From contig NZ_CP028897.1 in NCBI RefSeq assembly GCF_003072645.1, forward strand, positions 591,658 to 655,657: a DNA stretch of 64,000 nucleotides. Direction: 5' to 3'. Shown piece after piece: positions 10,320 to 19,672 of the stretch. How positions within the stretch are numbered: the stretch's first letter is position 1; each line of letters begins with the position of its first letter. This DNA comes from Dongshaea marina (lineage in GTDB: Bacteria; Pseudomonadota; Gammaproteobacteria; Enterobacterales; Aeromonadaceae). Under the pieces are notes generated by a model. The model searched no databases, had not been told where the DNA came from, and saw only the letters and a program-made list of their open reading frames with translations. The position numbers and the translations under genes are program-made.

Positions 10320-11114
10320 GTGAAGCTTTACGGGAAGCTGCTAAAGGGGTATTGGCTGCTATTGCTGATGTTTATGGCGGTTGCCTTTCCTCTGGGCGCA
10401 ATAGGCCAGGATAAACCCTGTGTGATGAAAATGGTTTGGGAGCCATGGCCCCCCTATCAATATCGCAGTGAGCAGGGAGAGATGACGGGCCTTGATATTG
10501 AGCTTGTCAGTGCTGTGGTAGAGGAGATGGGATGCAAGCTTGAACTGTATCGCAGGCCCTGGGTGAGAGGGTTACGTGAGCTTGAGTCAGGGTTACTCGA
10601 TATACAGGCCGGAGCTTCTGTGACGGCGGAACGTCAGGCCTGGGCTTATTTCAGTGATCCCTATCGGCAGGAGGTTATGTCTCTTTTCGTGTTGAAGGGT
10701 AAGAGTGGCCAATACCCCTTAGGGTCTCTTGGCGATATTGTCGAGATGGATTTCTCTTTGGGGATAAATCGGGGCACCTTTTATGGTGATGAGTTTGAGG
10801 GGCTGATGGAAAGCTACCCGTTTATTCGCAGCACCCATACTTTCAATACTGAGAAACAGAAGGTGAAAGCCTTGTTGATTGGCCGTGTCGATGGGCTGAT
10901 TGGTAACCCGGTTTCAACGTTTCATATCCTGCGAGGGCTCGATGCGGTTGATGATGTTGAGATCCACCCGCTTAAAATTCATTCGGCAAATCAGCATGTG
11001 ATCTTTAGTAAAGAATCGACTTCTGCTGAGTTAGTTAAACGCTTTAATGATGCGCTTCGCAGGCTTAAACAAACCGGTGAACATCAGCAGATCACATTGA
11101 AGTATTTGAAATGA
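10320..11114 (+). CDS. Extracellular solute-binding protein, family 3
   Basis: A 264-residue protein starting at GTG (AGGAG upstream at about 10305), with a signal peptide of about 30 residues ending near LGAIGQ. The body is a periplasmic binding protein fold of the amino-acid-binding family 3 type: MVWEPWPPYQYRSEQGEMTGLDIELVSAVVEEMG is the family opening, followed by GVNRGTFYGDEF-like and VDGLIGN segments. No ABC permease or ATPase is adjacent, so it is an orphan of the kind common in marine gammaproteobacteria. The ligand is unknown. A paralogue lies at 57681-58448. Confidence 0.78.
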   Translation: MKLYGKLLKGYWLLLLMFMAVAFPLGAIGQDKPCVMKMVWEPWPPYQYRSEQGEMTGLDIELVSAVVEEMGCKLELYRRPWVRGLRELESGLLDIQAGASVTAERQAWAYFSDPYRQEVMSLFVLKGKSGQYPLGSLGDIVEMDFSLGINRGTFYGDEFEGLMESYPFIRSTHTFNTEKQKVKALLIGRVDGLIGNPVSTFHILRGLDAVDDVEIHPLKIHSANQHVIFSKESTSAELVKRFNDALRRLKQTGEHQQITLKYLK

Positions 11115-11175
11115 CGGTAAAGGGCCCCCTTAGCGTTGTCAGGGGGCGCATCCGTAGCATACAAGGAGGGTATCA

Positions 11176-11274
11176 ATGCCTGTGGTTGGCCCGACACCAC
11201 CTGGCAGCCCTTCTCAGGCACAAATCACTGAGCATCAGCCAGGCTATGTGTCTCGGTCTGTATCAGGTCGATAG
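11176..11274 (+). CDS. Possible 32-residue small protein
   Basis: A short frame beginning MPVVGPTPPGSPSQAQ and ending SVSGR is preceded by an almost perfect Shine-Dalgarno, AAGGAGGG, five bases before the ATG. It is rich in Pro, Gly and Ser with no membrane segment. No family is recognised. It lies in the otherwise empty gap between the solute-binding protein and an acetyltransferase gene. The strong ribosome binding site is the only support, and it could be the head of a lost gene. Confidence 0.3.
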   Translation: MPVVGPTPPGSPSQAQITEHQPGYVSRSVSGR

Positions 11275-11281
11275 TTGTTGA

Positions 11282-11805
11282 CTACTGGCTCAGGGGATAT
11301 TCAAACAGATGGAACCCCTCCTCATAGTACTCCTTGAGGATCCCGTCACGGTAGCGGGTGATCGCATCGCTTTGTTCGAGGATCTTACGAAATCCAAACT
11401 TAGCATAAGCCTTCAGTGCCCAGTCGGCTTTGGGATGGCAGAGCAGGATCATCGATTGCTGACCTAGTTCGAGGGCCTTGCTCCGGGCAAATTTCAGAAG
11501 CTCGTGGCCAAATCCTCTGCCCACGTATTTAACATCCAGATAGACATAACCCAGATAGCTGAGCTTGCCAAAATGCTGGATTGAGAAAAAGCCAACCTCA
11601 TTGTCATCTGTATCTGTTGCGAGATAAAAATCACGGCGCTCAAAGTTCTTTGTGATCCAGTCTGCTCCAACATCATGCTCCTGCATATCCAGATCACTGA
11701 CAAAGGGGCGATACCAGGGGCTGAGGAGCGGATAATATCGGCAATCAACGGCATCTGCTCAAGGGTGGCCCGATGGATTGTTAAAGAGACTGAGGTTTGC
11801 TTCAT
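11282..11805 (-). pseudogene. GNAT-family N-acetyltransferase, apparent frameshift
   Basis: The C-terminal 134 residues hold a GNAT fold (FFSIQHFGKLSYLGYVYL, then KYVGRGFGHELLKFA with the R-x-x-G-x-G/A-type motif, and KAYAKFGFRKI). The N-terminus, MKQTSVSLTIHRATLEQM, is in another frame from the ATG at 11805. Inserting one base in the G run 11717-11720 joins them as IRSSAPWYRPFVSDLDMQE, giving a normal GNAT of about 174 residues. The acceptor is unknown. Confidence 0.72.
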
Positions 11806-11848
11806 GAAATATCCTTTTCAGTCATTGAAGGGCGGCAGGGGGTTACCG

Positions 11849-11876
11849 GGAGTGTCTTCACAAATCGAGACACTCC
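11849..11876. other. 9-bp inverted repeat after the MHS transporter gene
   Basis: GGAGTGTCT and AGACACTCC flank a ten-base spacer just beyond the 3' end of the transporter gene. There is no T run on either side, so it is only a possible terminator or processing site. Confidence 0.35.
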
Positions 11877-11888
11877 TCGAAAGCAGGT

Positions 11889-13196
11889 TTAAACCTTGGC
11901 GGTCATTGGAAGGGCCGAGCCCTGAGGCTGGCGGAGGGTACGTAAAGGGTGGGGCAGACTGCGCCCAACCAGGGGAACTGCCAGGGCGGCGGCCAGCCCA
12001 ATCAGCAATGAGGCAAGCAACAGGTAGTTGAGATAACCGGGATCTATACTGGTGAGCTTGGTTGCTATCATGGGGGCAAAGCCACAGATAGCCATCCCTA
12101 TGCCATAACTGGCACAGCAGCCACTGGCACGCACCTCCCGTGGGAAGAGCTCAGAGCAAAGAGGCATGGCAACTCCGGCTAGCCAGCAAACCATCAGGGC
12201 ATAGAGCATCACCCCGGCTCCTATGCTAAACAGACTATGGCTGGTCAGCAGGGTAAATGCCGGGTAGAGCAGTACAAGGTGAATCAGGATCCCGCTAATA
12301 AAGAGGTTACGGCGACCAAAGTAGTCGGAAAGATAGCCAAAGGCGGGGATCAGGAAGCAGGCGACGACCAGTGCAATGGTATTTATGAGAAGCGCATCGC
12401 TCATGCTGATCTGGCTGTATTCGACACTGAAGGTCACCAGGTAGGTAAAGGCCATGTAGAAGATGGTTCCGAGAAATGCACTGATCATTACCACCAGGCT
12501 GAAGGCGAGTTTATGCTCTGTCCAAAGCTGGCGATAGCTGTTTGCCTGATTTGCTGATCCGGCGGGGGCTTGGGCTTCCTCTTCGGCTGCGTGCTCTCTG
12601 GATAACCACAGGTGCAGCACCAGCGGGATGGCGCCAATCACAAAGGGAATTCGCCAGGCGTAGTCACTGTGTGCCGGGGCAAAGTGCAAGATCAGGTAGC
12701 TGACTCCGGCGGCCAGCAGAAATCCAACCAGGGAGACTGAATAGGCGATCCCTGTGTAGTAGCCGGTATTCTTTAGTTTTTTATCTTCAGTGGTGATCAC
12801 CAACAGGTTACCGAATTGTCCGCCGGCAGAGAGCCCCTGAATGATGCGGACCAGGATCAGCAAAATGGGAGCCGCGACCCCGATGCTGGCATAGCCGGGC
12901 AGGAATGCCATTGAGATGCTGGCAAGGCCCATCAGGATAATCGAAAGATTCATCGCGAAATAGCGACCGGTACGATCGCCGAGATAACCAAAGATAAAAC
13001 CGCCGACGGGACGGGCAACGAAGCCAATAGCGAAGGTGGCAAATGCCAGTAGTAGATTGCTCAGTGGACTTTGGCTGTGAAAAAACACATTGCCTATGCT
13101 GACAGCGAAATAGCCGAACAGACAGAAGTCATACCATTCAAGGGCATTCCCTAGAGATATTTTTAGTAAGCGAACTACTTTTGAAGAGGGTTCCAT
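11889..13196 (-). CDS. MHS-family (ProP-like) major facilitator transporter
   Basis: A 435-residue, 12-helix MFS protein. The metabolite:H+ symporter subfamily is indicated by the opening GNALEWYDFCLFGYFA (as in ProP, KgtP and ShiA), the loop 2-3 motif GYLGDRTGRY and the IQGLSAGGQFGN segment. A charged insert (EHAAEEEAQAP) marks the central cytoplasmic loop. Substrates of this family are organic acids, betaines and the like; the substrate here is unknown. It lies downstream of lpxL on the same strand with a 434-base gap, so it probably has its own promoter. Confidence 0.82.
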   Translation of the reverse strand: MEPSSKVVRLLKISLGNALEWYDFCLFGYFAVSIGNVFFHSQSPLSNLLLAFATFAIGFVARPVGGFIFGYLGDRTGRYFAMNLSIILMGLASISMAFLPGYASIGVAAPILLILVRIIQGLSAGGQFGNLLVITTEDKKLKNTGYYTGIAYSVSLVGFLLAAGVSYLILHFAPAHSDYAWRIPFVIGAIPLVLHLWLSREHAAEEEAQAPAGSANQANSYRQLWTEHKLAFSLVVMISAFLGTIFYMAFTYLVTFSVEYSQISMSDALLINTIALVVACFLIPAFGYLSDYFGRRNLFISGILIHLVLLYPAFTLLTSHSLFSIGAGVMLYALMVCWLAGVAMPLCSELFPREVRASGCCASYGIGMAICGFAPMIATKLTSIDPGYLNYLLLASLLIGLAAALAVPLVGRSLPHPLRTLRQPQGSALPMTAKV

Positions 13197-13630
13197 AATT
13201 TAAATTAACTCAATTATTCCCTGAAAGCTTAGTATGCTAATAACTAATGTCCCTCCAAGTCAACCTGACGAGCTCAGCCACAATCCATTATTGTGTCGTG
13301 AATCGTGTGCTTTCTTCTGTTTTTTATGGCTTTTTTATGGCTGAGGTTTTTTTGGTTAGCATGGTTAGATCTTTTGTGTGCCCATGCTTTGGGCTGTGGT
13401 TTTGTGGAGTGCCAGCTAGATTTTAATGTTTGTGTGCAAATAAATAGTAAAATTTTATTGTTGCTGAGTCGGAACCAGGTCGGGCCGATTACAGCTGGTT
13501 TTATGGCGCTGTTAAGCTGGGACGGCGTGGAGTCGCATGGGCCAGCCAAATGGCTGGAGGAGCAGGGAGAAAACAGCTTCAGAGATGTGAGGGGGGAGAC
13601 AGCCCGTGGGGTTCGGGCTGGTGGGAGGGC
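13197..13630. other. Gap between lpxL and the MHS transporter gene
   Basis: AT-rich near the transporter start and GC-rich near lpxL. No supported gene. It holds two inverted repeats: CACAAT/ATTGTG around CCATT at 13279-13295, and CAGCCCG/CGGGCTG at 13600-13620, which lies just beyond the lpxL stop and could act in termination although no T run follows. The transporter promoter should lie at about 13200-13260. Confidence 0.4.
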
Positions 13631-14545
13631 TCAGTAGCGGTAGGGTTCGCCCTCAGGAACCGTCTTAAAGCGCCGATGCATCCACATATACTGCTCGGGG
13701 GCTTTGCGGACCGCCCCCTCAATGATCTGGTTACAGCGGCTGGCATCCGCTATCTCATCCCCCTCGGGGAAGTTCTCTAAGGGGGCTCCGATTACCAGCC
13801 TGTAGTGGCCATTGGACTCCCGGTAGGTAAAGCAGGGCAGGGTCTGAGTTTTTTTGACCCGGGCCAGAGTCGCGGTCCCGGTAATGGTGGCTGCCTTATC
13901 GACGGCAAAGAAGGGAACAAACACACTGGCATGGATTCCATAATCATGATCCGGGGCGTACCAGATCACCTCACCTTTGCGCAGTGCCTTGATCATGCCG
14001 CGCACATCCAGGCGATCCAGCAGGTATTTATTGGAGCGGCAGCGCCCATGATATTGCAGGTATTCGTAAGCCGGATTGGTATTAGGGCGGTAGACTCCGA
14101 TCCCGGGCTTGAGCATCCCGAACATCCGGGCATTGAGCTCCAGCGTCAGAAAATGGGCACTCAATAGCAGCATCCCGGATTGCATCTGTTCGGCGGCACG
14201 GACATGTTCAGCTCCCTCAATAGTGGTGATCTTCTCGAGGCGCTTATCCGGCCAAAACCAGGCCATTCCCAGCTCAAACAGGGCGCAGCCCACATTCTCA
14301 AAGTTCTTTACTATGAGTTGCTCCCGGGCCTCATCCGTGAGCTCGGGCATCGCCAGTTCGAGATTGCGACGGGTAATTTTGACCCGGGACTTGAGTAGCT
14401 TCATGGTCAGGCGTCCCAGCAGGCGACCTATCGCCATAAACCAGGGGCGAGGCAGTTGCACCATCAGCCAAAGCAGGCCGAACCCCAGCCAGGTGAGCCA
14501 GTAGCGGGGATGGAGCAATTTTGCTGTGAATTTGGGTGTGTTCAT
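13631..14545 (-). CDS. lpxL: Lipid A lauroyl (Kdo2-lipid IVA) acyltransferase
   Basis: A 304-residue inner-membrane acyltransferase of the LpxL/HtrB family, which transfers a secondary acyl chain to Kdo2-lipid IVA. One N-terminal membrane helix (about residues 16-32) precedes the catalytic HFLTLE (H-x4-E) at about residues 131-136. The second family block is [17 protein letters not shown], followed by WYAPDHDYG. The first possible start lies 69 bases upstream, but the start [16 protein letters not shown] gives the family length of about 306 and was chosen. Divergent from hldE, another lipopolysaccharide gene. LpxM or LpxP specificity is not excluded. Confidence 0.87.
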   Translation of the reverse strand: MNTPKFTAKLLHPRYWLTWLGFGLLWLMVQLPRPWFMAIGRLLGRLTMKLLKSRVKITRRNLELAMPELTDEAREQLIVKNFENVGCALFELGMAWFWPDKRLEKITTIEGAEHVRAAEQMQSGMLLLSAHFLTLELNARMFGMLKPGIGVYRPNTNPAYEYLQYHGRCRSNKYLLDRLDVRGMIKALRKGEVIWYAPDHDYGIHASVFVPFFAVDKAATITGTATLARVKKTQTLPCFTYRESNGHYRLVIGAPLENFPEGDEIADASRCNQIIEGAVRKAPEQYMWMHRRFKTVPEGEPYRY

Positions 14546-14701
14546 CCGGTATCTTGCAGGCGACAAAGTGTTTCTGCCGCTCATTCTAATGAACTCCGGC
14601 CAGTTTCGCCACACACAGCCTCAGGCTGTCGAAGAATTAGCCGTGTCCTCATCCTTGGTTATGATACAATGGCGCGGTTTTCAACAATAGCCATAGAAAT
14701 T

Positions 14702-16132
14702 ATGAAGATCGAGTTACCTGATTTTGCAAAAGCGAGTGTGCTGGTGGTCGGCGATGTGATGCTGGATCGATACTGGCACGGTCCTACCAGTCGTATCTCA
14801 CCAGAGGCACCGGTTCCTGTGGTGAAGGTTGAGCAGATTGAGGAACGTCCGGGAGGCGCTGCCAACGTAGCCCTGAACGTCTCGGCATTAGGCTCTTCGG
14901 TAAACCTGCTCGGATTAGCAGGAGAGGATGAGGCTGCGGACTCCCTGGCCGGACGGCTGGAGAATGTGAAGGTTAAATGTGATTTTGTTCGCCTGCCTGA
15001 CTACCCAACGATTACTAAGCTCAGGATCCTGAGCCGCAACCAGCAGCTGATCCGACTCGATTTTGAAGAGGGCTTTAGCGGTGTGGATGCCAAGCCGTTG
15101 CTTGAAAAGATCTCCGGGCAACTTGCTGGGGCTGGTGTGGTGATCCTCTCCGATTATGCCAAGGGAGCACTCGCCGAGGTACAGCAGATGATCCAGCTGG
15201 CAAAGGCGGCCGATGTGCCTGTACTGGTTGACCCTAAGGGAACTAACTTCGAGAAGTATCGCGGCGCGACCCTTTTGACTCCAAACATGACAGAGTTCGA
15301 GGCTGTGGTCGGCAAGGTCTCCGATGAAGAGGATCTGGTCGCCAAGGGGCTGGAGCTCATCAATCGCTTTGAGCTGGAGGCCCTTCTGGTCACCCGCTCT
15401 GAACACGGAATGACATTGATCCGCGCCGATCAGGATGAACTGCACCTGCCGGCTCAGGCTCAGGAAGTTTATGATGTGACCGGTGCCGGAGATACTGTGA
15501 TTGCGACGCTGGGAACCAGCCTGGCGGCGGGGTGCTCCCTGGATGATGCCTGTGCGCTGGCCAACGCGGCAGCCGGGGTCGTGGTCGGTAAGCTGGGTAC
15601 CTCTTCTATCAGTACCATTGAGCTGGCCAACGCGATGGAAGGTCCCCAAGAGAGTGGCTTTGGCGCGGTAACCGAGGAGCAGCTTAAGTATGCGGTGAGC
15701 GCGGCGCGCCGTCGTGGCGAGCGAATCGTGATGACCAATGGCTGCTTCGATATTCTGCATGCCGGGCATGTCTCCTATCTGAACAATGCCCGCAAGCTGG
15801 GGGATCGCCTGATCGTTGCGGTAAATGCGGATGAATCGGTGACTCGCCTCAAGGGTGAGGGGCGTCCGGTGAACCCGGTTGAACGCCGGATGGCGGTGCT
15901 GGCTGGTTTGGGCGCCGTGGACTGGGTGGTTCCTTTTGCTGAGGATACGCCGCAGCGGATCATCTCTGAAATCCTGCCAGACTGCCTGGTCAAGGGCGGT
16001 GATTATGTGGCTGAGGAGATCGTGGGCTACCGTGAGGTGACCCACAACGGTGGTGAGGTCAAGATCCTCAACTTTGAACAGGGCGTTTCAACCACAGAGA
16101 TTATCCGAACCATCAAGACCCGCAGCGAATAG
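14702..16132 (+). CDS. hldE: Bifunctional heptose 7-phosphate kinase / heptose 1-phosphate adenylyltransferase
   Basis: Makes ADP-heptose for the lipopolysaccharide inner core. The N-terminal PfkB/ribokinase domain has [11 protein letters not shown], the glycine-rich [11 protein letters not shown] and the anion-hole motif DVTGAGDTV near residue 260. The C-terminal nucleotidyltransferase domain has [16 protein letters not shown] (HxGH) near residue 345. The frame is open upstream, but starting at ATG 14702 ([18 protein letters not shown]) gives 476 residues, against 477 for E. coli HldE. A strong terminator follows. Confidence 0.95.
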   Translation: MKIELPDFAKASVLVVGDVMLDRYWHGPTSRISPEAPVPVVKVEQIEERPGGAANVALNVSALGSSVNLLGLAGEDEAADSLAGRLENVKVKCDFVRLPDYPTITKLRILSRNQQLIRLDFEEGFSGVDAKPLLEKISGQLAGAGVVILSDYAKGALAEVQQMIQLAKAADVPVLVDPKGTNFEKYRGATLLTPNMTEFEAVVGKVSDEEDLVAKGLELINRFELEALLVTRSEHGMTLIRADQDELHLPAQAQEVYDVTGAGDTVIATLGTSLAAGCSLDDACALANAAAGVVVGKLGTSSISTIELANAMEGPQESGFGAVTEEQLKYAVSAARRRGERIVMTNGCFDILHAGHVSYLNNARKLGDRLIVAVNADESVTRLKGEGRPVNPVERRMAVLAGLGAVDWVVPFAEDTPQRIISEILPDCLVKGGDYVAEEIVGYREVTHNGGEVKILNFEQGVSTTEIIRTIKTRSE

Positions 16133-16149
16133 CGAGCGGCTCCTGACTC

Positions 16150-16176
16150 AAAAAAGGCTCCGAAGGAGCCTTTTTT
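16150..16176. terminator. Bidirectional rho-independent terminator
   Basis: AAAAAA, GGCTCC, loop gaa, GGAGCC, TTTTTT: a symmetrical terminator between the convergent hldE and HAD-hydrolase genes, expected to work in both directions. Confidence 0.93.
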
Positions 16177-16183
16177 GTTTTAG

Positions 16184-16798
16184 TTAGTGCTTCGGATGGA
16201 GGCGGATCCTGGCGCCTTTGACCGCAAATCCCTTTTTCGCCATCGATAGCAGCTCCCGATCGGCGGGCAGGTTGCCATAGGCTTCGACGATCTCTGGGGT
16301 TAGCCCCTCTTCCTTAAACAGGCTATTGAGCCTTAGTTCCTTGTGATGATGGGAGCACTCATTTTCATAGCGTCCCGAGTAGAGCCCGGGTTCACTCTCC
16401 AACAGTTCGGTGCCCACCACCCTGGCAACCGGCCATCCCAGTCCCTGGATCACTCCTTCGATGAAGGGGCGTGGACTGGCGGTGACTACCCAGACCTGAA
16501 TTCCGGATGCGGCTAACTCGCTTAGTTGATGGAATACCGGCTGATTGATAGTAAAGCGATCGGCACACTGTTGACCTATCTCCCTGAGTCGCTGCTCGTC
16601 ACTTTGGTGCAGGCAGCGGTGGTAGAGCTTATGCTTGATGGTGGTTCGAACCCCACGACGCAGCATCTTTCCCTTGAGAAATTCAGGGATCAGCAGTGGC
16701 CACAAACGCTTGCGGCGACTCACCTCCTTAAAAAGGGTGCCAAGTGAATTTTCCAGGATCAGGGTCTGGTCAAAGTCAAACAGAGCCAGTTTATTCAA
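16184..16798 (-). CDS. HAD-IB family phosphatase (SerB-like)
   Basis: A 204-residue haloacid dehalogenase superfamily protein. Motif I is DFDQTL (nucleophile Asp8, acid-base Asp10), motif II is WVVTASP near residues 104-110, and the motif III/IV region is EAYGNLPADRELLSMA, where the usual second Asp is seen in ADRE. Subfamily IB includes phosphoserine phosphatases and several lipid-phosphate phosphatases. The substrate is unknown. It shares the terminator with hldE and is divergent from the UspE-like gene. Confidence 0.75.
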   Translation of the reverse strand: MNKLALFDFDQTLILENSLGTLFKEVSRRKRLWPLLIPEFLKGKMLRRGVRTTIKHKLYHRCLHQSDEQRLREIGQQCADRFTINQPVFHQLSELAASGIQVWVVTASPRPFIEGVIQGLGWPVARVVGTELLESEPGLYSGRYENECSHHHKELRLNSLFKEEGLTPEIVEAYGNLPADRELLSMAKKGFAVKGARIRLHPKH

Positions 16799-17006
16799 GG
16801 GAGCAACTCCATATCAGCAGTGCATAAAATTTTAGCTCGCTATGATGGCATGCTTTGATGGCTACGAGAAGGGGGCAATGGCTGCGAGAATGACCAGTTC
16901 ACAAAATAACAACAAACTTGCTCTGTGAGGTCGCTGGATGGGGCTGCTTCATTGATAATGAGAGAAGGGCAAACACTCTGAGCTTAGGCATGAGATAGGA
17001 GAGGGT

Positions 17007-17900
17007 ATGAGTTATCAACGAATATTGCTTGCGCTGGATCTGGTTCAGGATAACCCGGTACTGGTTCGTCGTGCCGGTAAGTTTGCCAGTCGCTGTGGGG
17101 CTAAGCTGCACCTGTTGAATGTGATATCTCCAGTCAGCCTGAATTTTTGGCAGGTGATGACCCCTCACGCAAGTCAGGAAGGGATGCAGGAGATCCTGGA
17201 CGCAACCTTTGCCAAGCTGCAGATCCTCAAAGATCAGTTGCCCTGTGAGGTCGAAAATATCTCAGTAGTCACCGGACGGGTTGCCACCGAGATTGAGCGA
17301 TATGCTGCTGAGCACAGTTGCGATCTGTTGATCATCGGTCATCACCAGACAGTGCGCTTTTACCAGATGTTGCAGCTGTCGATGGGGGAGGAGCTTCTCA
17401 CTCACAGTAATTATGATCTGCTGGTGCTGGATGATGAGGCTCCCTTCTGGTCTGAGCCGATCAAGATGCTGGTGGCGACCGATTTTGATGAGAGGGCAAA
17501 CCCCCTGCTTTCCCGCGCAGCAGCTCTGAGTAAGGTGATTGGTGCCTCGATGAGCCTTTTGTATGTGATGGACCTGGTGCAGCACGCCAAGATAGGGCTG
17601 GATCTTGAAGATGAGGCGGATCGGGTACTCAATGAGCTGGAGCAAAAATCGGAGCAGCAGATCCGTGAACTGGTATGGCAGCAGGATTATCAGTTGGATC
17701 AGCTTAAGGTATTACGCGGCAGTGTATCTCGGGAGATCGTGAGCCAGGCCAAAAGCCAGCAGGTGGATCTGGTGGTGATGGGCGGGCAAAGTGATGAGCA
17801 GGAGCGTCTCAAGCTCGGAGCCCATGCTCAGGCGGTATTGCATCAGGGAGGAGGGGATGTTCTCGTCCTCAGGATTCCGCGGCATGGGCAGGAGCTCTAG
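17007..17900 (+). CDS. Universal stress protein with two UspA domains (UspE-like)
   Basis: A 297-residue cytoplasmic protein of two tandem Usp domains, about residues 1-145 and 150-295. The first opens YQRILLALDLVQDNP and has the CDLLIIGHH strand; the second opens IKMLVATDFDERANPLLSRA and ends DLVVMGGQSDEQERLKLGAHAQAVLHQGGGDVLVLR, which carries the residual ATP-binding loop. The length and tandem layout fit E. coli UspE (316 aa). AGAGG upstream supports the ATG. No fnr neighbour is present, unlike in many relatives, so orthology to uspE is likely but not proven. Confidence 0.78.
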   Translation: MSYQRILLALDLVQDNPVLVRRAGKFASRCGAKLHLLNVISPVSLNFWQVMTPHASQEGMQEILDATFAKLQILKDQLPCEVENISVVTGRVATEIERYAAEHSCDLLIIGHHQTVRFYQMLQLSMGEELLTHSNYDLLVLDDEAPFWSEPIKMLVATDFDERANPLLSRAAALSKVIGASMSLLYVMDLVQHAKIGLDLEDEADRVLNELEQKSEQQIRELVWQQDYQLDQLKVLRGSVSREIVSQAKSQQVDLVVMGGQSDEQERLKLGAHAQAVLHQGGGDVLVLRIPRHGQEL

Positions 17901-18003
17901 GCTCTGTTGAGTTTCTGCGCCTCGTGGTGGTGTGGGTGGCTCGCCGGACTCGCGGCGATCCATTATTCTTATAGATAGAGGCTTCTAATCTTAAGGTGAG
18001 CCC

Positions 18004-18429
18004 TTGCCTGAGCAGATCCTCAAAAAACTGGTCTGGAGTGAAGAGCTCGCGACCGGGATTGAAAGTATCGACTACCAGCATCGCAAGATTCTTGGCCTGC
18101 TGGAAACCCTCTATGACTCAGCCTCCGGGGTGGATGGTGACTTCGTCAGGCGTTTGAAGCGGTTTTCTATTCAGGTGATGCAGCACCATGAGTCGGAGGA
18201 GAAGCTGTTTGAGGCCAAGGGTAATGAGCACTATCTTCAGCAAAAGCAGGCCCACCAGTATTTCATCCGCAGCATTTTAAAGTTTATCAATCAGTCCAGG
18301 GCTGGAGAGCTCTCCCCTGAGGAGTGTGTTCGCTTCTATCTCAAATTATGCGAGAACACTCTCTTGCATATTCGTGAGGACCAACAGGCGCTTGGGGACA
18401 ACAGCCCTACCGGTGAAGGTGAAGACTAG
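18004..18429 (+). CDS. Bacteriohemerythrin
   Basis: A 141-residue hemerythrin-like four-helix protein. The iron ligands expected of the family are in place: WSEELATGIESIDYQHRKI (His, first helix), QVMQHHESEEKLF (HxxxE, second helix), QKQAHQYFIRSI (third helix) and LLHIREDQQ (HxxxD, fourth helix). Such proteins bind dioxygen at a di-iron site and serve in oxygen sensing or delivery. The start is most likely TTG at 18004, with AAGGTG upstream; no ATG or GTG in frame keeps the first helix. No receptor domain is fused. Confidence 0.83.
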   Translation: MPEQILKKLVWSEELATGIESIDYQHRKILGLLETLYDSASGVDGDFVRRLKRFSIQVMQHHESEEKLFEAKGNEHYLQQKQAHQYFIRSILKFINQSRAGELSPEECVRFYLKLCENTLLHIREDQQALGDNSPTGEGED

Positions 18430-18618
18430 CGCGTTTTCCGGATAAACCGGTTCATCTCATGAAAGCTGCTTTGACTTTGATCGCTGACTCGCAAGTCACA
18501 TCCATGTTGCTCTACTACATCGATTATCTTCCCTGATAATCTTTTCCAGTTCAGCCTCCCTGCTTCTCGCTACGTTGCATTGCAACTCCACCCTTGCTGC
18601 AGAAGGTCAGCTTAACAA

Positions 18619-19594
18619 ACCTGAGCTGCGCATAAGAGGGGAACTAAAAGCCCAAGCTGCGATCTGATCGTTTGTCCAGAACCATCAATCGCCAAGGAGC
18701 TTGGGCATGATCAATTTAGAAGCTATTTTCGTTGATGTCGATGATTTCTGTCAGGTCTTTCTACCCGCTTGGCAAAAACAGCAGATCTCCTTAGGTGTGA
18801 AGCAGCGGAACAGACCCTCTCGCCTGGCTGTCAGTGAAGTGATGACCATCGTCATCGCATTCCATCGCTTGGGATTCCGAGACTTTAAATCCTATTATCT
18901 TCAGTTCGTATGTAAGTACTGGAAAAGCGAGTTCCCCGGCCTGGTGAGTTACACCCGGATGTTGAAATTGATGCAAACGACCCTTGTCCCTTTGTGCTCC
19001 TATTTCACCCACAGACAAGCAAAACCTACTGGGATTGCATTCGTCGACTCAACAAAACTTCAGGTTTGCCATAACCTTCGCATCCCTCGACATCAAGTAT
19101 TTCAAGGTGCTGCCAAGCGTGGCAAAGGAACCATGGGGTGGTTTTATGGATTTAAATTGCACCTTATCATCAATGATCAAGGTGGTGTTATCTCGGTCAA
19201 ATTAACCCCAGCCAATGTTGATGACAGAACTCCTCTTCCTGAAATGTGCGAGCAGCTCTGGGGTTCACTCTATGGAGATAAAGGCTATATTTCAGGACCA
19301 CTTGCAGAAGAGCTGGCAGACCAAGGGGTCACATTAATTACCAGCATCAGGAAGAATATGAAACCAAAGTTGATGCGGCTATGGGATAAGCTGATGCTTC
19401 GCAAACGCTTCATCATTGAAACCGTCTTTGATCAGCTGAAGAACATCTCTCAGATAGAACACTCACGGCATCGTAGCTGCGTCAGCTTTATGGTGAATCT
19501 CCTTGCTGGCCTCATTGCATATACCTTCCAGGAAAAGAAGCCGAGCATCCGAATGTCTCGGCTTGAAAAGGAAGCGCTTATGCAGATCTGAGGT
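18619..19594 (+). mobile_element. IS982-family insertion sequence
   Basis: A 976-bp element beginning ACCTGAGCTGCGCATAAG and ending with the matching inverted terminus (reverse complement ACCTCAGATCTGCATAAG). It is flanked by a 6-bp direct repeat TAACAA at 18613-18618 and 19595-19600; the repeat could be counted as up to 8 bp because of shared bases. It encodes one DDE transposase. It is inserted in the MITE-like element, so it arrived later. Confidence 0.88.
18707..19591 (+). CDS. IS982-family transposase
   Basis: A 294-residue DDE transposase. The catalytic acids are visible as IAFVDSTKLQ (first Asp, near 112), GDKGYIS (second Asp, near 192) and FIIETVFDQLK (Glu, near 236), with the family RHRSCVSF segment after. 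AGGAG at 18695-18699 fits ATG 18707; the TTG at 18701 is too close to that site. The frame is complete, so the element may still be active. Confidence 0.9.
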   Translation: MINLEAIFVDVDDFCQVFLPAWQKQQISLGVKQRNRPSRLAVSEVMTIVIAFHRLGFRDFKSYYLQFVCKYWKSEFPGLVSYTRMLKLMQTTLVPLCSYFTHRQAKPTGIAFVDSTKLQVCHNLRIPRHQVFQGAAKRGKGTMGWFYGFKLHLIINDQGGVISVKLTPANVDDRTPLPEMCEQLWGSLYGDKGYISGPLAEELADQGVTLITSIRKNMKPKLMRLWDKLMLRKRFIIETVFDQLKNISQIEHSRHRSCVSFMVNLLAGLIAYTFQEKKPSIRMSRLEKEALMQI

Positions 19595-19672
19595 TAACAA
19601 AGCTCAAAGCTGCACTTGAACTTGAGGGCGCGAGTAACTACCCGGATTAAACCAAAAATTCTCTAGAATCAT

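Larger units (their letters stand above)
18430..19672. repeat. MITE-like element, copy 1, interrupted by the IS982-family element
   Basis: The two parts, 18430-18618 and 19595-19672, align with the intact copy at 34205-34397: GCGTTTTCCGGATAAA at the left, ACGCAAGTCACATCCATGTT-like sequence within, CTTGCTGCAGAAGGTCAGCTTAACAAA at the break, then TTAACAAAGCTCAAAGCTGC and TCTCTAG at the right. The terminal inverted repeats are more decayed than in copy 2. This copy has an extra internal segment with a GATTATC/GATAATC hairpin around TTCCCT. Confidence 0.75.

Noticed and set aside
13540..13620. csrB-like RNA, considered because of several GGA motifs (GGAGGA, GGGAG, GGGGAG)
   Set aside because: Only a few GGA motifs fall in hairpin loops, no promoter or terminator frames the segment, and it lies directly after lpxL.
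14915..16045. 376-codon open frame antisense to hldE
   Set aside because: A mirror of the codon bias of hldE; the sense strand encodes an unmistakable two-domain enzyme.
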